A DNA stretch of 15,791 nt from Methanimicrococcus sp034006575. Lineage in GTDB: Archaea; Halobacteriota; Methanosarcinia; Methanosarcinales; Methanosarcinaceae. Location: contig JAVESN010000037.1 in assembly GCA_034006575.1 (NCBI GenBank), positions 1-15,791 of the forward strand, given 5' to 3'. The notes beneath the pieces are model-generated. The model saw only the letters and a list, made by a program, of their open reading frames with translations, searched no databases and was not told the DNA's origin. The translations under genes were made by a program, and so were the position numbers. Position 1 is the first letter of the stretch. Each line of letters begins with the position of its first letter. This document shows, one piece after another, positions 5,575 to 13,497 of the stretch.

Positions 5575-7320
5575 TTATTTCCCTTCGATATACCTGCCGC
5601 GCATTTTGATTTCGTCGGCGCGCTTTAAAATGAGAGCCGCGTCTTTGCACGTTTTTCGATATCCGTTTTCAAAGTTTTCTTTCAGCCGCGCGGCATTTTT
5701 ATGAGAGCTGTCAAAGGTTTGAAACAAAACGTGAATGTCAACCCCTTTGGATTCGACGCTGTTTTCCGAAAACGAAAGCCCGAAATCAATCAAATAAATC
5801 CTTTTGTCGCGCGTGCTCCAAATCATATTCGACGTCGTCAAATCCCCGTGAAGAATGTGATTTTCATGAAGTTTTCCAATCATTTCTCCGACATCTACCG
5901 CCAACGTTTCATTCTCGTCCATCAAAAATTTAAGCGGCGCGCCGTCAATATACTCCATTTGAATCGAATACTCATCCGCCCCGTAAATAATCGGCACCGG
6001 AATTCCGCACCGGCGCGCTTCCGTCATCATCCGAATTTCCGCGCGCGTTCTTTCCTTTCTTAATTTTAAATCAATTTGAGAAAGACGATAATTTTTTTGA
6101 ATGCGCTCCTTTACAATCATTTTTTCAATGCCGGCGCCGTCGTTTGATTTTTCCCCGACCCATCCGTTTTCACATTGATTTTTTTCATATCCGTCTTTTT
6201 CATTTCGATCTTTTTCAAAACCGTAAGACTTTTCTTCCAATCGAATAACGGCTTCCGCTCCGTTTTGCATCTTCTTCATTTCTTCTTTCACATTCAAATT
6301 TTTAGGCGGCTTCCAAGAAACGGTGACTTCGTCCGGACGAAAGCCGGCATCCACAAACGAATTCTCAACCGTCAGCGTGTCCCCCGCTTTAAACATCAAA
6401 AGTCCGGTATACGCAATCATCGCGCCGTTATCGCCCATAAATTTCTTTTCAGGAACAAAAAATTTCGCGCCGCGATCCGCGCACATTTGCTCCAACATTT
6501 CCCGAAGGCGGCTGTTTGCGCCGACCCCGCCCGCCAATAAAATCTCGTTTTTGCCGGTGTGCGCCAAAGCGCGCTCCGTGACCTCAACGGCCATCGCAAA
6601 AGCGGTTTCCTGATACGAATGACAAACATTTTCCAATCTCTTTTCATCCGAACCGTTTTTCAAAAGACGCGTGGCCGCCGTCGACAACCCCGAAAAAAAG
6701 AAATCCATCCCTTTAACCGTATACGGCAAATCGACATATTTCTCCGCTTCTTTGGCATATTTTTCAATCAAAGGCCCTCCCGGATGCGGCAATCCCGCCG
6801 ACCTTGCGAATTTGTCAAGAGAATTCCCAAGACCGATGTCCAAGGTCTCCCCAAAAACGCGATAAGCGCCTTTTCCGGGCGCGTACTCCTCATAAGCCAA
6901 CACTTGAGAATTCGCGCCGCTGGCGTAAAGCGTAATCGGATCTTTTGCCTCCGTTTTCCAAAGACCGACTTCAATGTGCGCGACACAATGATTCACGCCG
7001 ACCAACGGTTTTTCAAGCATCAATGAAATCATGCGCGCCGCAGTTCCCACAATTCGAAGACACGGCCCGAGACCCGGACCTTTTGAGAATGCGACGGCGT
7101 CAATATCGGATTTGAGATACCCTTTTTCTTCAAAAAGACGGAACACCTCCTCCACAGTCTCGCCGATGTGCGCGGCATGGTGTTGCGCCGCCTCACGGGG
7201 ATGAATCCCGCCGGTCGCCGGCTTGTAAGTGCGCGTGACGTCAACGATGACATCGTCTTCATCGACGATGGCCACGCTTAAATTCCAAGCGGTTCCCTCG
7301 ATTCCGAGAACAATTGTCAA
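5575..7320 (-). CDS. Kae1-Bud32 fusion: tRNA t6A synthase subunit plus KEOPS kinase
   Basis: Bifunctional core of archaeal KEOPS, which installs N6-threonylcarbamoyl on adenosine 37 of ANN-decoding tRNAs. Kae1 domain (1 to about 335): metal ligands His111, His115 (NHCVAH), Tyr131 (YASGANS) and Asp296 (GDNGAM) are present, as are HHAAH (47-51) and GGVGAN (263-268). Bud32 domain (about 350-581): ATP lysine Lys403 (VKERI), catalytic loop HGDLTTSN (490-497, Asp492, Asn497), DFG (511-513) and the C-terminal MRGRYIEGK. Start is the TTG at 7318-7320, with GGGGGA 6-7 nt upstream; Kae1 proteins begin at this point. Length 581 exceeds the usual about 535-550, because roughly 34 charged residues (364-397) sit between the first Bud32 strand and the ATP-lysine strand. 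It follows phosphopantothenate synthetase by 15 bp. Confidence 0.96.
   Translation of the reverse strand: MTIVLGIEGTAWNLSVAIVDEDDVIVDVTRTYKPATGGIHPREAAQHHAAHIGETVEEVFRLFEEKGYLKSDIDAVAFSKGPGLGPCLRIVGTAARMISLMLEKPLVGVNHCVAHIEVGLWKTEAKDPITLYASGANSQVLAYEEYAPGKGAYRVFGETLDIGLGNSLDKFARSAGLPHPGGPLIEKYAKEAEKYVDLPYTVKGMDFFFSGLSTAATRLLKNGSDEKRLENVCHSYQETAFAMAVEVTERALAHTGKNEILLAGGVGANSRLREMLEQMCADRGAKFFVPEKKFMGDNGAMIAYTGLLMFKAGDTLTVENSFVDAGFRPDEVTVSWKPPKNLNVKEEMKKMQNGAEAVIRLEEKSYGFEKDRNEKDGYEKNQCENGWVGEKSNDGAGIEKMIVKERIQKNYRLSQIDLKLRKERTRAEIRMMTEARRCGIPVPIIYGADEYSIQMEYIDGAPLKFLMDENETLAVDVGEMIGKLHENHILHGDLTTSNMIWSTRDKRIYLIDFGLSFSENSVESKGVDIHVLFQTFDSSHKNAARLKENFENGYRKTCKDAALILKRADEIKMRGRYIEGK
6166..6225. 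repeat. Degenerate 15-bp repeat (four units) inside the Bud32 domain
   Basis: Units at 6166-6180, 6181-6195, 6196-6210 and 6211-6225 share a tttttcat core. On the minus strand they encode a five-residue period ending in Glu-Lys or Glu-Asn. They lie wholly in the extra segment (residues 364-397) before the catalytic lysine of the kinase. The period equals that of the Rrf2 gene repeat but copies are far more diverged. Confidence 0.7.
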
Positions 7321-7335
7321 AATTTTCCCCCGATA

Positions 7336-8232
7336 TTATTCCATCATTAAGTCGCCGCCGCGCATCATCACTTTTCGAGCGACCTCGGGATTTCTTTGCA
7401 TACGAGGAGCGTTTTTTCTGCGGTCCGGCGCTTTACAGATTTTATCGTCGTTTGAATCTTGGTCCTCTTCGATATTGAGAACTTTGTGTTGTTCTTTCGT
7501 TAAATTTTCCTTCATGGTTTCAATAGCGTCAACCAAAACGATGTTGTTGTCATAATTTTCAACAATTTCCCACAAATCCGTATCGCTCATGTTTCGAAAA
7601 TCGGGAATCATGTGAATCATATTCGAAAGCGTACGTTTTAAATTATCGACAATGGTGACATGCGCGGTTTGCGCGGTTCGAGACAGCGGATTCAAATCAA
7701 CGGTTATGATGAGTTTATTCATATCCGCCAAAACTTTGCAACGGTCGCCGTCTTCGAGCGGCACGAACACGACGTCGGCGTCATAAATTCCGTTGCGTTC
7801 GACTTTTGCGCGATCATGATCCAACGGCAACAGCGATTCGGCATTTTTCCCAAAAACTTCGCCCGCGCCGTTTTCTTTCAATTCTTCAATGATTTTTAAA
7901 ACGCGCTCTTCCGTTCGATGAAACAGATTGACTTCCAACTTGGCGCCGGTCAACTGTGAGAGTAAAACGATTTCCGCCGGCACCAAAGCCGCGACGTTTC
8001 CGTTGACCGAAATCACCGGGTTTTTGGCGAGCAAAAGTAAACAAACGGCGACCGCTTCGGCATAGTTCGCGCCTTCCGTCGTTTCTTCGCCGATTAAATA
8101 ATCAAACGCTTCGCCGCGCCCTTGAGCAATCAAACCTTGGCGGCTCGTGATTCCTTTATCGATACCTGCAACGATTTGCTCGCGCGCAACAAGAGATTCA
8201 TATCTGGGATGAGTTTGAGGGATTTTTGTCAT
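7336..8232 (-). CDS. 4-phosphopantoate--beta-alanine ligase (archaeal phosphopantothenate synthetase)
   Basis: Condenses 4-phosphopantoate with beta-alanine, using ATP, to give 4'-phosphopantothenate. This is the archaeal replacement for bacterial PanC plus PanK; cytosolic. Recognised by IPQTHPRYESL (4-14), GITSRQGLIAQGRGEAFDYLIGE (28-49), SVNGNVAAL (75-83), the nucleotide-contact segment VNLFHRTEER (101-110), PLEDGDR (158-164) and VDLNPLSRTAQ (178-188). The ATG at 8230-8232 is chosen because it begins the family's MTKIPxxHPRYE and follows GGAAAGG. A 35-codon in-frame extension reaches 8337 but is A/T-biased leader. The core ends near residue 253; the last 45 residues are an extra charged tail (IEEDQDSNDDK, then a basic RRKNAPRMQRN) that is longer than the typical about 250-260. 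Its neighbours supply the preceding and following pathway steps. Confidence 0.93.
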   Translation of the reverse strand: MTKIPQTHPRYESLVAREQIVAGIDKGITSRQGLIAQGRGEAFDYLIGEETTEGANYAEAVAVCLLLLAKNPVISVNGNVAALVPAEIVLLSQLTGAKLEVNLFHRTEERVLKIIEELKENGAGEVFGKNAESLLPLDHDRAKVERNGIYDADVVFVPLEDGDRCKVLADMNKLIITVDLNPLSRTAQTAHVTIVDNLKRTLSNMIHMIPDFRNMSDTDLWEIVENYDNNIVLVDAIETMKENLTKEQHKVLNIEEDQDSNDDKICKAPDRRKNAPRMQRNPEVARKVMMRGGDLMME

Positions 8233-8569
8233 ATTTTTTTCCTTTCCTTTTTCTTTTTTTATTATTTTGCTATTTTGTCTGATTAAGTCATTTCTTCTTT
8301 TAAAATCATTTGTATTCAAAAAACAAAAAATAGACAATTAGAATAATTAAACCATATTATAATACCAAAAATAAAAAAGCGGTTGAAAAATCGACCGAAA
8401 AAAAGGATTAAAAAACGGGTAAAACAGTTGAAACAGATAAAACAGTTGAAACGGGTAAAAACAATTGAAAAGTTGATTGAAAAAATAAACGAAAAAAAAT
8501 ATAAAAAATGAACATAACCGACTTTTAAAGCGCGCGCCGATTAAGAATAATAATAAAATATTTTTAAAA
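8233..8569. other. Intergenic gap inside the CoA cluster, with 18-bp repeats
   Basis: A 337-bp gap between pantoate kinase and phosphopantothenate synthetase, both on the minus strand. The part next to the kinase stop (8360-8520) is T-rich on the minus strand and could terminate transcription. The part next to the synthetase start (8233-8290) is A-rich on the minus strand, as a leader. A TATA-like TATTATAATATGG lies on the minus strand at about 8350-8362. The gap therefore may hold a terminator plus a second promoter. No gene is visible in it. Confidence 0.45.
8417..8472. repeat. Three 18-20-bp direct repeats in the gap
   Basis: gggtaaaacagttgaaac (8417-8434), agataaaacagttgaaac (8435-8452) and a looser copy, gggtaaaaacaattgaaaag (8453-8472). 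They are contiguous and noncoding, and resemble a small slippage product. A regulatory role is not evident. Confidence 0.6.
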
Positions 8570-9523
8570 TCAAAAGTCCGATAAACAGACGCGCGGACCT
8601 TTCGTTTCGATTCGGCATTCGTAAACGTCGCCGAATTTTTTCATCATATTTAAAATATGTTCATCGGCGCCCTCGCGTCCGGAGGAGAGGGCAAAAACCG
8701 TATTGCCGAGCATCGCTTGAGCCGCGATTCCGTCTTCAGGGTCGATGGAATCAATCACTTTTTCAGCCTCGGCGCTGAGAAGACCGACGGTTTTTGTAAA
8801 CTGTTTGGAATTTTCCATAAACGATGAAAGGGACGGCTTTTTCAAGAAATGAAACAGAGCCGACTTTCCTGCGGAATTGATATTTTGGATGTGGCGGCTG
8901 TTTGTAATCACTTCCTTTGTCGATAATTCTCCCAAAACCAAACAATAAATCTTTTTTCCAAGCTCTTCTTTTGACAAGGAAATACTGTAAAATGTGCCGT
9001 GCGCCGAGCCTCCCGGAATTTCTCGAACCGCAAGGCCGCCGACGGATTCGCCGACAACATCTCCCAGACCGCTGCCGTTGATGACTTCGGAATAATGCGC
9101 GATTTCAACCAATTCTTCTTTTGAAAGATCAAGCTTCAAAGAGCTGTTGATTGCAAAAGCCGTGCTGAGCGCGCCTGCGGCCGATAGACCAAATCCGCAT
9201 CCGGCCGGAATATTTCCGATTTCTTCCACTTTAAAATGAAAATCGAAGCCGTATTTCTGGGAAGCGCGGGAAGAAAGCTCTGAAATCACCGTTAAAACCG
9301 TATTTGTCGAATCGTCCGCCAAAGTCGTTGATTTAAGCTTCCCGTTTAAAAAAACGGACGACACGCCCGAGCCGACAAACGGCGTCACCGTTGAGTAAAT
9401 GCCTTTATTTAAAACCAATCCGGCACCGATAGATCCTTTTTGATGCGGATTAAAATGATTGCAGACCCGAAAAAACCCGGTGATGTGACCGGGTGAAAAA
9501 GCGGTGCGTGTTTCAAACGGCAT
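8570..9523 (-). CDS. Pantoate kinase (archaeal, GHMP family)
   Basis: Phosphorylates pantoate to 4-phosphopantoate with ATP, the first archaeal-specific step of CoA synthesis; cytosolic. The GHMP kinase fold shows as FSPGHITGFF (9-18, substrate side), the ATP-binding glycine/serine loop IPAGCGFGLSAAGALS (105-120), GSGLGDVVGESVGGL (150-164) and a C-terminal region with ALSSGREG typical of the third GHMP motif. Length 317 is slightly above the usual about 280-310. The ATG at 9521-9523 lies 2 bp after the Dfp stop, and its ribosome binding site AAGGAAA overlaps the Dfp 3' end, so translation of the two is probably coupled. The next gene, phosphopantothenate synthetase, uses its product. Mevalonate kinase is the closest alternative, but the motif set and neighbours favour pantoate kinase. 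Confidence 0.92.
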   Translation of the reverse strand: MPFETRTAFSPGHITGFFRVCNHFNPHQKGSIGAGLVLNKGIYSTVTPFVGSGVSSVFLNGKLKSTTLADDSTNTVLTVISELSSRASQKYGFDFHFKVEEIGNIPAGCGFGLSAAGALSTAFAINSSLKLDLSKEELVEIAHYSEVINGSGLGDVVGESVGGLAVREIPGGSAHGTFYSISLSKEELGKKIYCLVLGELSTKEVITNSRHIQNINSAGKSALFHFLKKPSLSSFMENSKQFTKTVGLLSAEAEKVIDSIDPEDGIAAQAMLGNTVFALSSGREGADEHILNMMKKFGDVYECRIETKGPRVCLSDF

Positions 9524-9525
9524 AA

Positions 9526-11376
9526 TTATTTCCTTTTAAATATACGGCCACGCATTTGAACGGGCTTGCGTCGAATGTTTTGATTTGTATCGGACGTTTT
9601 AAAAGAAGAAACCGAATCGGGACCGGAATCCGGACCGGAATCCGGACCGGAGCCGGAACCCGAATCGGAATCATAATTCAAAATGGAATCAGAATCCAAA
9701 ACAGAGTCGGAATCCGGACCGGAGCCGGAACCCGAATCGGAGTCATAATTCAAAATGGAATCAGAATCCAAAACAGAGTCGGAATCCGGATTGGAGTCGG
9801 AACCCGAATCGGAGTCATAATTCAAAATGGAATCAGAATCCAAATCAGAGTCGGAACCCGAATCGGAGTCATAATTCAAAATGGAATCAGAATCCAAATC
9901 AGAGTCGGAACCCGAATCGGAGTCGGAATCCAAAACGGAACCGGAATATAAAATGGTGTCGGAATCGGAATCGATTATCGGATTCGTCATTTGAATTTTG
10001 GAGTCGGCGGACTTTTCATCTTGAGAGTATTTTTGAATCAAGTCCAATAAATCGGATGCGATTTGCGATTTATTGCCAGATATCGGAATTACGGTTTTTA
10101 AATCTTGGTGGGTCAAATACTCTTTTGTGACGACAAAAACATCGTTTTCATTTGTTCCGATTCCTTTTTCCAAAACATCGTTGGCCACCACAAGATCCGC
10201 GACGCCGGATTCTATTTTTTCGGCGGCGACGTCGATTAATTTTTGATAAGAAACGCCGGTCTCTGCCTTAAACCCGACAATAAAAATATTCGGATCGGTG
10301 TAACACGCCTCTTCAATCAATTTTTTTGCGGGTTTGAGCGTGAGCGTTAATTCGGATTCGTTGGATTTGATTTTGGATTGGCTTTTTTCAACCGTATAAT
10401 CCGAAATGGCCGCGGCGCTGATTAAAATGTTTTTACCAAACGCCGGAGCATCACAAAGCGCGATTTGAGCGATGACCGCTGAAATCATATCCGAAACGCT
10501 TTCCGTGTAAATCTCTTGGAAATGCGGCAAATGCGCCATCGGCGATTGAAAACGGTGGAACAAATAAACGTTCGCGCCGCGAATGTAAGCTTCTTTGGCA
10601 AGCGCGGTTCCCGTTTTTCCGGAAGCGCGGTTTGTCAACAAACGAATCGGATCAATGGATTCGGCCGTTGAGCCGGAGGTGATAAAAACGGATTTCCCAT
10701 CCAAGGAATGCGATCCGAGCGCGCGAAGAACGCGAAGAACGATTTCATCGTTGTCGGCAATTTTTGCGATTCCCTCCTCAAAGCGCGGACCAATGACATC
10801 AACCCCCCAGGATTTTAATGTTTTAAAGTTTTCCAAAACTTGGGGGTGGCGATACATGGATTCATGCATTGCGGGAACGAGCATAACTTTTTTTCCTTCG
10901 CCGATTGCGGTTGTCGCAAAGGTGGTCACCGGCGTATCATCAATACCGGCGGCGATTTTAGAAACAGTGTTGGCCGTTGCCGGCGCGATTAAAAACAAAT
11001 CGGCAATCCCTTTTGAGCCGAAGAATTCGACATGCTCGACGCGCCCGGTCAAATTGGCGATGACCGGATTTCCGGTGGCGTAATGCAGCGCATCTTTGTG
11101 AATAATTCGACAAGCTGCGTCCGACATGACGGCATAAACATTTGCGCCGTAACGAATGAGTTCGCGCGCCAGTTTGACGGTTTCAACGGCGGCGATGCTT
11201 CCGGTAACACCGAGAACAATCGTTTTTCCCGATAAGGTTTTGCCCTTGGAATTTAAAATCCAGCGCGTCGGGTGAACGGGGGCGGCAGAAGCGGCGGCAG
11301 AAGCGACGGCAACAGCGGCGTTATCTTCTCTTTTTGAGTCAAAAATATTTTTGAAATTGTGATGAAAGGTTTCCAT
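9526..11376 (-). CDS. coaBC (dfp): Bifunctional phosphopantothenoylcysteine decarboxylase / phosphopantothenate--cysteine ligase with a long Ser/Asp tail
   Basis: Joins cysteine to phosphopantothenate (CoaB) and decarboxylates the product (FMN-dependent CoaC) to 4'-phosphopantetheine. CoaC domain (about 51-215): VLGVTGSIAAVE (54-65), catalytic His115 (RVEHVEF), APATANT (131-137) and the archaeal PAMHESMY (168-175). CoaB domain (about 225-450): TSGSTAESIDPIR (233-245), ASGKTG (251-256), AAAISDY (321-327), LKPAKK (347-352) and VGFKAET (367-373). The family is about 400 residues; here 616. Residues about 455-600 are an acidic Ser/Asp-rich repeat ending in a basic cluster (IRRKPVQMRGRIFKRK). The first 40 residues include an Ala-rich stretch (20-33), itself encoded by a short GC-rich repeat (11279-11318). 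No strong ribosome binding site precedes the ATG. It heads the leftward CoA cluster. Confidence 0.95.
   Translation of the reverse strand: METFHHNFKNIFDSKREDNAAVAVASAAASAAPVHPTRWILNSKGKTLSGKTIVLGVTGSIAAVETVKLARELIRYGANVYAVMSDAACRIIHKDALHYATGNPVIANLTGRVEHVEFFGSKGIADLFLIAPATANTVSKIAAGIDDTPVTTFATTAIGEGKKVMLVPAMHESMYRHPQVLENFKTLKSWGVDVIGPRFEEGIAKIADNDEIVLRVLRALGSHSLDGKSVFITSGSTAESIDPIRLLTNRASGKTGTALAKEAYIRGANVYLFHRFQSPMAHLPHFQEIYTESVSDMISAVIAQIALCDAPAFGKNILISAAAISDYTVEKSQSKIKSNESELTLTLKPAKKLIEEACYTDPNIFIVGFKAETGVSYQKLIDVAAEKIESGVADLVVANDVLEKGIGTNENDVFVVTKEYLTHQDLKTVIPISGNKSQIASDLLDLIQKYSQDEKSADSKIQMTNPIIDSDSDTILYSGSVLDSDSDSGSDSDLDSDSILNYDSDSGSDSDLDSDSILNYDSDSGSDSNPDSDSVLDSDSILNYDSDSGSGSGPDSDSVLDSDSILNYDSDSGSGSGPDSGPDSGPDSVSSFKTSDTNQNIRRKPVQMRGRIFKRK
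9598..9980. repeat. Higher-order tandem repeat encoding the Ser/Asp tail of Dfp
   Basis: The block starting tcataattcaaaatggaatc recurs at 9671, 9743, 9815 and 9869, giving periods of 72, 72 and 54 bp (24, 24 and 18 codons). About 29 bases are identical in all four copies. On the minus strand the common peptide is LDSDSILNYDSDSG, alternating with variable SGSGPDSDSV or GSDSD segments. Smaller 6- and 12-bp motifs (aatccggaccgg) repeat at 9610-9655. All lengths are multiples of six, so the reading frame survives changes in copy number. Confidence 0.9.
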
Positions 11377-11607
11377 TTAAATCCCGCAAAAAGATATTGT
11401 ATTTGATACATAAAGTTATGATTTTTTAATTATTTGAAATGAGCACATTAATCATAAATACATTTAACCCGTTCCAATCGAAAAAGAAGAAAAATAAGAT
11501 ATAACAAAAATAAAACATAAAAAGATAAAAGTAGAAAAAATAAAAGTAAAAATAAAACGCAAAAATAAAACGTAAAAAAATAAAAGATAAAAAGGGGGAT
11601 AAAAACA
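11377..11607. promoter_or_regulatory. Divergent promoter region between dfp and ftsJ
   Basis: 231 bp between a leftward and a rightward gene, so both promoters should lie here. On the minus strand TTTATGTATC (about 11405-11416) is a TATA-like candidate for dfp. On the plus strand, AAGATATAAC (about 11496-11504) is a candidate for ftsJ. From 11480 the plus strand is nearly pure A with few T runs, forming a long A-rich leader that ends in the ribosome binding site GGGGG (11594-11598). Boxes are by eye. Confidence 0.4.
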
Positions 11608-12534
11608 ATGGCGCGAAACCAAAAGGATTACTATTACGACTTGGCCCAAAAAGAGGGATATCGCTCACGGGCTTCCTATAAATTAAAACAGATTCAACAA
11701 AACGCGAATATTATCAATCGCGGAGATGTGGTTGTCGATTTGGGAGCGGCTCCGGGCGGCTGGCTTCAAGTGGCAAAAGAGCTTTCTCGCGGCCGGGTTT
11801 TGGGCGTTGATTTGCAAAATATTGAAGAGATTCAAGGCGTGACAACTCTGAGAGGAGACATTACGGCCGAATCGACGATTGAAAAAATATTAGAATTCGC
11901 CGGAAAAAAAGGCGTCGATGTTGTTTTGTGTGACGCGGCGCCGAATTTGACGGGGAACTGGCCGTTAGACCACGCGCGCGGAATTGATTTGAATCGCGCC
12001 GCTTTTGAGTGCGCCAAAAAGATTCTCAAACCTAAAGGAACGTTTGTTGTCAAAGTTTTTCAAGGGGATATGTTTAAAGATTTTTTCGACGACGTGAAAA
12101 ATGAATTCGTTCACGTTCGCGCTTATACGCCTCAAGCGTCTCGGTCAACCAGCGCCGAAATTTATGTAATCGCAAAGAAATTTTTAACCGCGCCCCTCCG
12201 AAAAGGACAGTTTTACGCGGTTGAAATCAAAGAGCTCGGCGCGTCCGGAGACGGTATCGCTCAAATCGACGATTTTGTATTATTTGTCAAAGAAGCAACG
12301 ATCGGCGATATCGTTAAAATTGAAATCAAAGACGTCAAACCAAATTTCGGATTTGCCGACGTCGTTGAAAAATTAGAAGCGCTCCCGGAAGATCCGAGAT
12401 ATAACAATCCGATTCAGGCGCGAACGCAAACCCCGCTTTCCGCCAAATATGAAAAAGAAGAAAAAGAAAAGAAATTCGCGTCCCGAGACAATTACAGACC
12501 GCCGAAGGATGAAAGCGATTCGGATGATGAATGA
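11608..12534 (+). CDS. rlmE (ftsJ): FtsJ/RlmE-type RNA 2'-O-methyltransferase with C-terminal TRAM domain
   Basis: SAM-dependent ribose 2'-O-methyltransferase, expected to act on 23S rRNA in the large subunit. The Rossmann domain (1 to about 192) has SAM motif VVDLGAAPGGW (42-52), GVDL (66-69) and the K-D-K-E catalytic set Lys25 (SYKL), Asp109 (LCDAAPN), Lys149 (VVKVFQG) and Glu184 (SAEIYV). Residues about 200-263 (GQFYAVEIKELGASGDGIAQ to FADVVEKLE) form a TRAM domain, an RNA-binding beta barrel; the fusion is typical of euryarchaeal homologues. The last 45 residues are charged and disordered, ending DESDSDDE. The ATG has GGGGG 9 nt upstream. It is divergent from dfp. Length 308 is slightly above the about 260-270 of TRAM-fused relatives because of the tail. 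Confidence 0.95.
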   Translation: MARNQKDYYYDLAQKEGYRSRASYKLKQIQQNANIINRGDVVVDLGAAPGGWLQVAKELSRGRVLGVDLQNIEEIQGVTTLRGDITAESTIEKILEFAGKKGVDVVLCDAAPNLTGNWPLDHARGIDLNRAAFECAKKILKPKGTFVVKVFQGDMFKDFFDDVKNEFVHVRAYTPQASRSTSAEIYVIAKKFLTAPLRKGQFYAVEIKELGASGDGIAQIDDFVLFVKEATIGDIVKIEIKDVKPNFGFADVVEKLEALPEDPRYNNPIQARTQTPLSAKYEKEEKEKKFASRDNYRPPKDESDSDDE

Positions 12535-12807
12535 AATATAAGAATGACGACAGAAATATAAAAAGGGAGTAAAAAAGAGAGCGGCGCGTTTTCAAAAAAT
12601 CACGCCGCGCCAAACGACAAAAACGAAATTTGAACTTTAAAAGATTGTGAAAAAGGATTCCGTTTTTTGGCATATTTCAAATAAATCGAATAAAAAAATA
12701 TAAATAAATTTCAGAAAATATTAAATAAAACGAAATCAAAGATTCAATCAGAAATAAAAAAAATAAAAGAAAGAATAAAAATAAAATAAAAATAGAAAGG
12801 AATAAAA
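12535..12807. other. Intergenic region between ftsJ and the PHP gene
   Basis: It holds a GC-rich hairpin near 12581-12611, then about 130 bp of A-rich plus-strand sequence with few T runs. A TATA-like aaatataaat occurs at about 12697-12706. The region ends in a GAAAGGA ribosome binding site at about 12794-12800. It resembles the A-rich leader before ftsJ. No small gene was found. Confidence 0.4.
12581..12611 (+). terminator. GC-rich hairpin after ftsJ (possible terminator)
   Basis: GCGGCG (12581-12586) can pair with CGCCGC (12603-12608), or in a shifted register GGCGCG (12583-12588) with CGCGCC (12606-12611), around a 16-17-base loop. It lies 46 bp past the ftsJ stop. What follows is A-rich rather than T-rich, so termination is uncertain. 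The segment gccgcgccaaac (12604-12615) also recurs at the right edge of the window. Confidence 0.35.
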
Positions 12808-13485
12808 ATGATTGATCTGCACACCCACACTCTTTTCAGCGACGGCGTATTAGTCCCGAGCGAACACGTTCGTCGAGCGATAACTTACGGCTATCGTGCC
12901 ATTGCCATGACGGATCACGCTGATTTTACGAATTATGAATATATCATAACCTCTCTTTTAAAAGCCAAAACGATTGAAGAAGAATGGGAGATTGATATTT
13001 TCGCGGGAATTGAAATCACGCATGTCCCGCCCGGTCAAATTGATCGCTTGGCTAAAAAAGCCAAAGAAATCGGTGCCGACATCGTTGTCGTTCACGGCGA
13101 AACGTCCGTTGAGCCGGTCGCACCCGGAACGAATCGCGCGGCAATCGAATCGGAATACGTGGATATATTAGCGCACCCGGGTTTTTTAACGGCAGAAGAT
13201 GTCGAGCTTGCGAAGATGACAAACACTTATTTGGAAATTACGGCGCGCTGCGGTCACAACCGAACCAACGGCCATGTGGCCCGATTGGCAACTCAAATCG
13301 GCGCGAAATTGGTCTGCAATACCGACACGCATCGGCCGGGCGACATGATTACAAAAGAAACGGCATATAAAGTTTTAATGGGCGCGGGGTTGTTAAAAGA
13401 AGAAGCGGACCAAGCTTTTCAAAATTCGGAAGAACTGGTTCAAAAAATGAAAAAGAGAGCAAAGGATATAAATATGAAAAAATAA
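12808..13485 (+). CDS. PHP-domain metal-dependent hydrolase (histidinol-phosphatase-like)
   Basis: Predicted cytosolic metallo-phosphoesterase of the PHP family, 225 residues, a single domain. Metal-site motifs appear in the expected order: HTHT (5-8, His5 and His7), SDG (11-13), TDHAD (35-39), Glu69 (GIEITH), His96 (VVVHGE), His123 (LAHPG), His150 (ARCGHN) and NTDTHRPGD (171-179, Asp173 and His175). Archaeal members of this type are often labelled histidinol-phosphate phosphatase family, but no his gene adjoins, so the substrate is unknown. A nuclease or PolX-type role is less likely, because no polymerase domain is attached. The ATG is preceded by GAAAGGA. The membrane-protein gene starts 12-36 bp after its stop, suggesting co-transcription. 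Confidence 0.88.
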   Translation: MIDLHTHTLFSDGVLVPSEHVRRAITYGYRAIAMTDHADFTNYEYIITSLLKAKTIEEEWEIDIFAGIEITHVPPGQIDRLAKKAKEIGADIVVVHGETSVEPVAPGTNRAAIESEYVDILAHPGFLTAEDVELAKMTNTYLEITARCGHNRTNGHVARLATQIGAKLVCNTDTHRPGDMITKETAYKVLMGAGLLKEEADQAFQNSEELVQKMKKRAKDINMKK

Positions 13486-13497
13486 ATATAAGTATAT

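Noticed and set aside
8233..8337. N-terminal 35-residue extension of phosphopantothenate synthetase
   Set aside because: The family begins at MTKIP; the extension is Asn/Lys/Ile leader sequence and the ribosome binding site serves the internal ATG at 8232.
9556..9951. 131-residue Arg/Ile/Gly-rich frame on the plus strand
   Set aside because: Antisense shadow of the Dfp Ser/Asp repeat.
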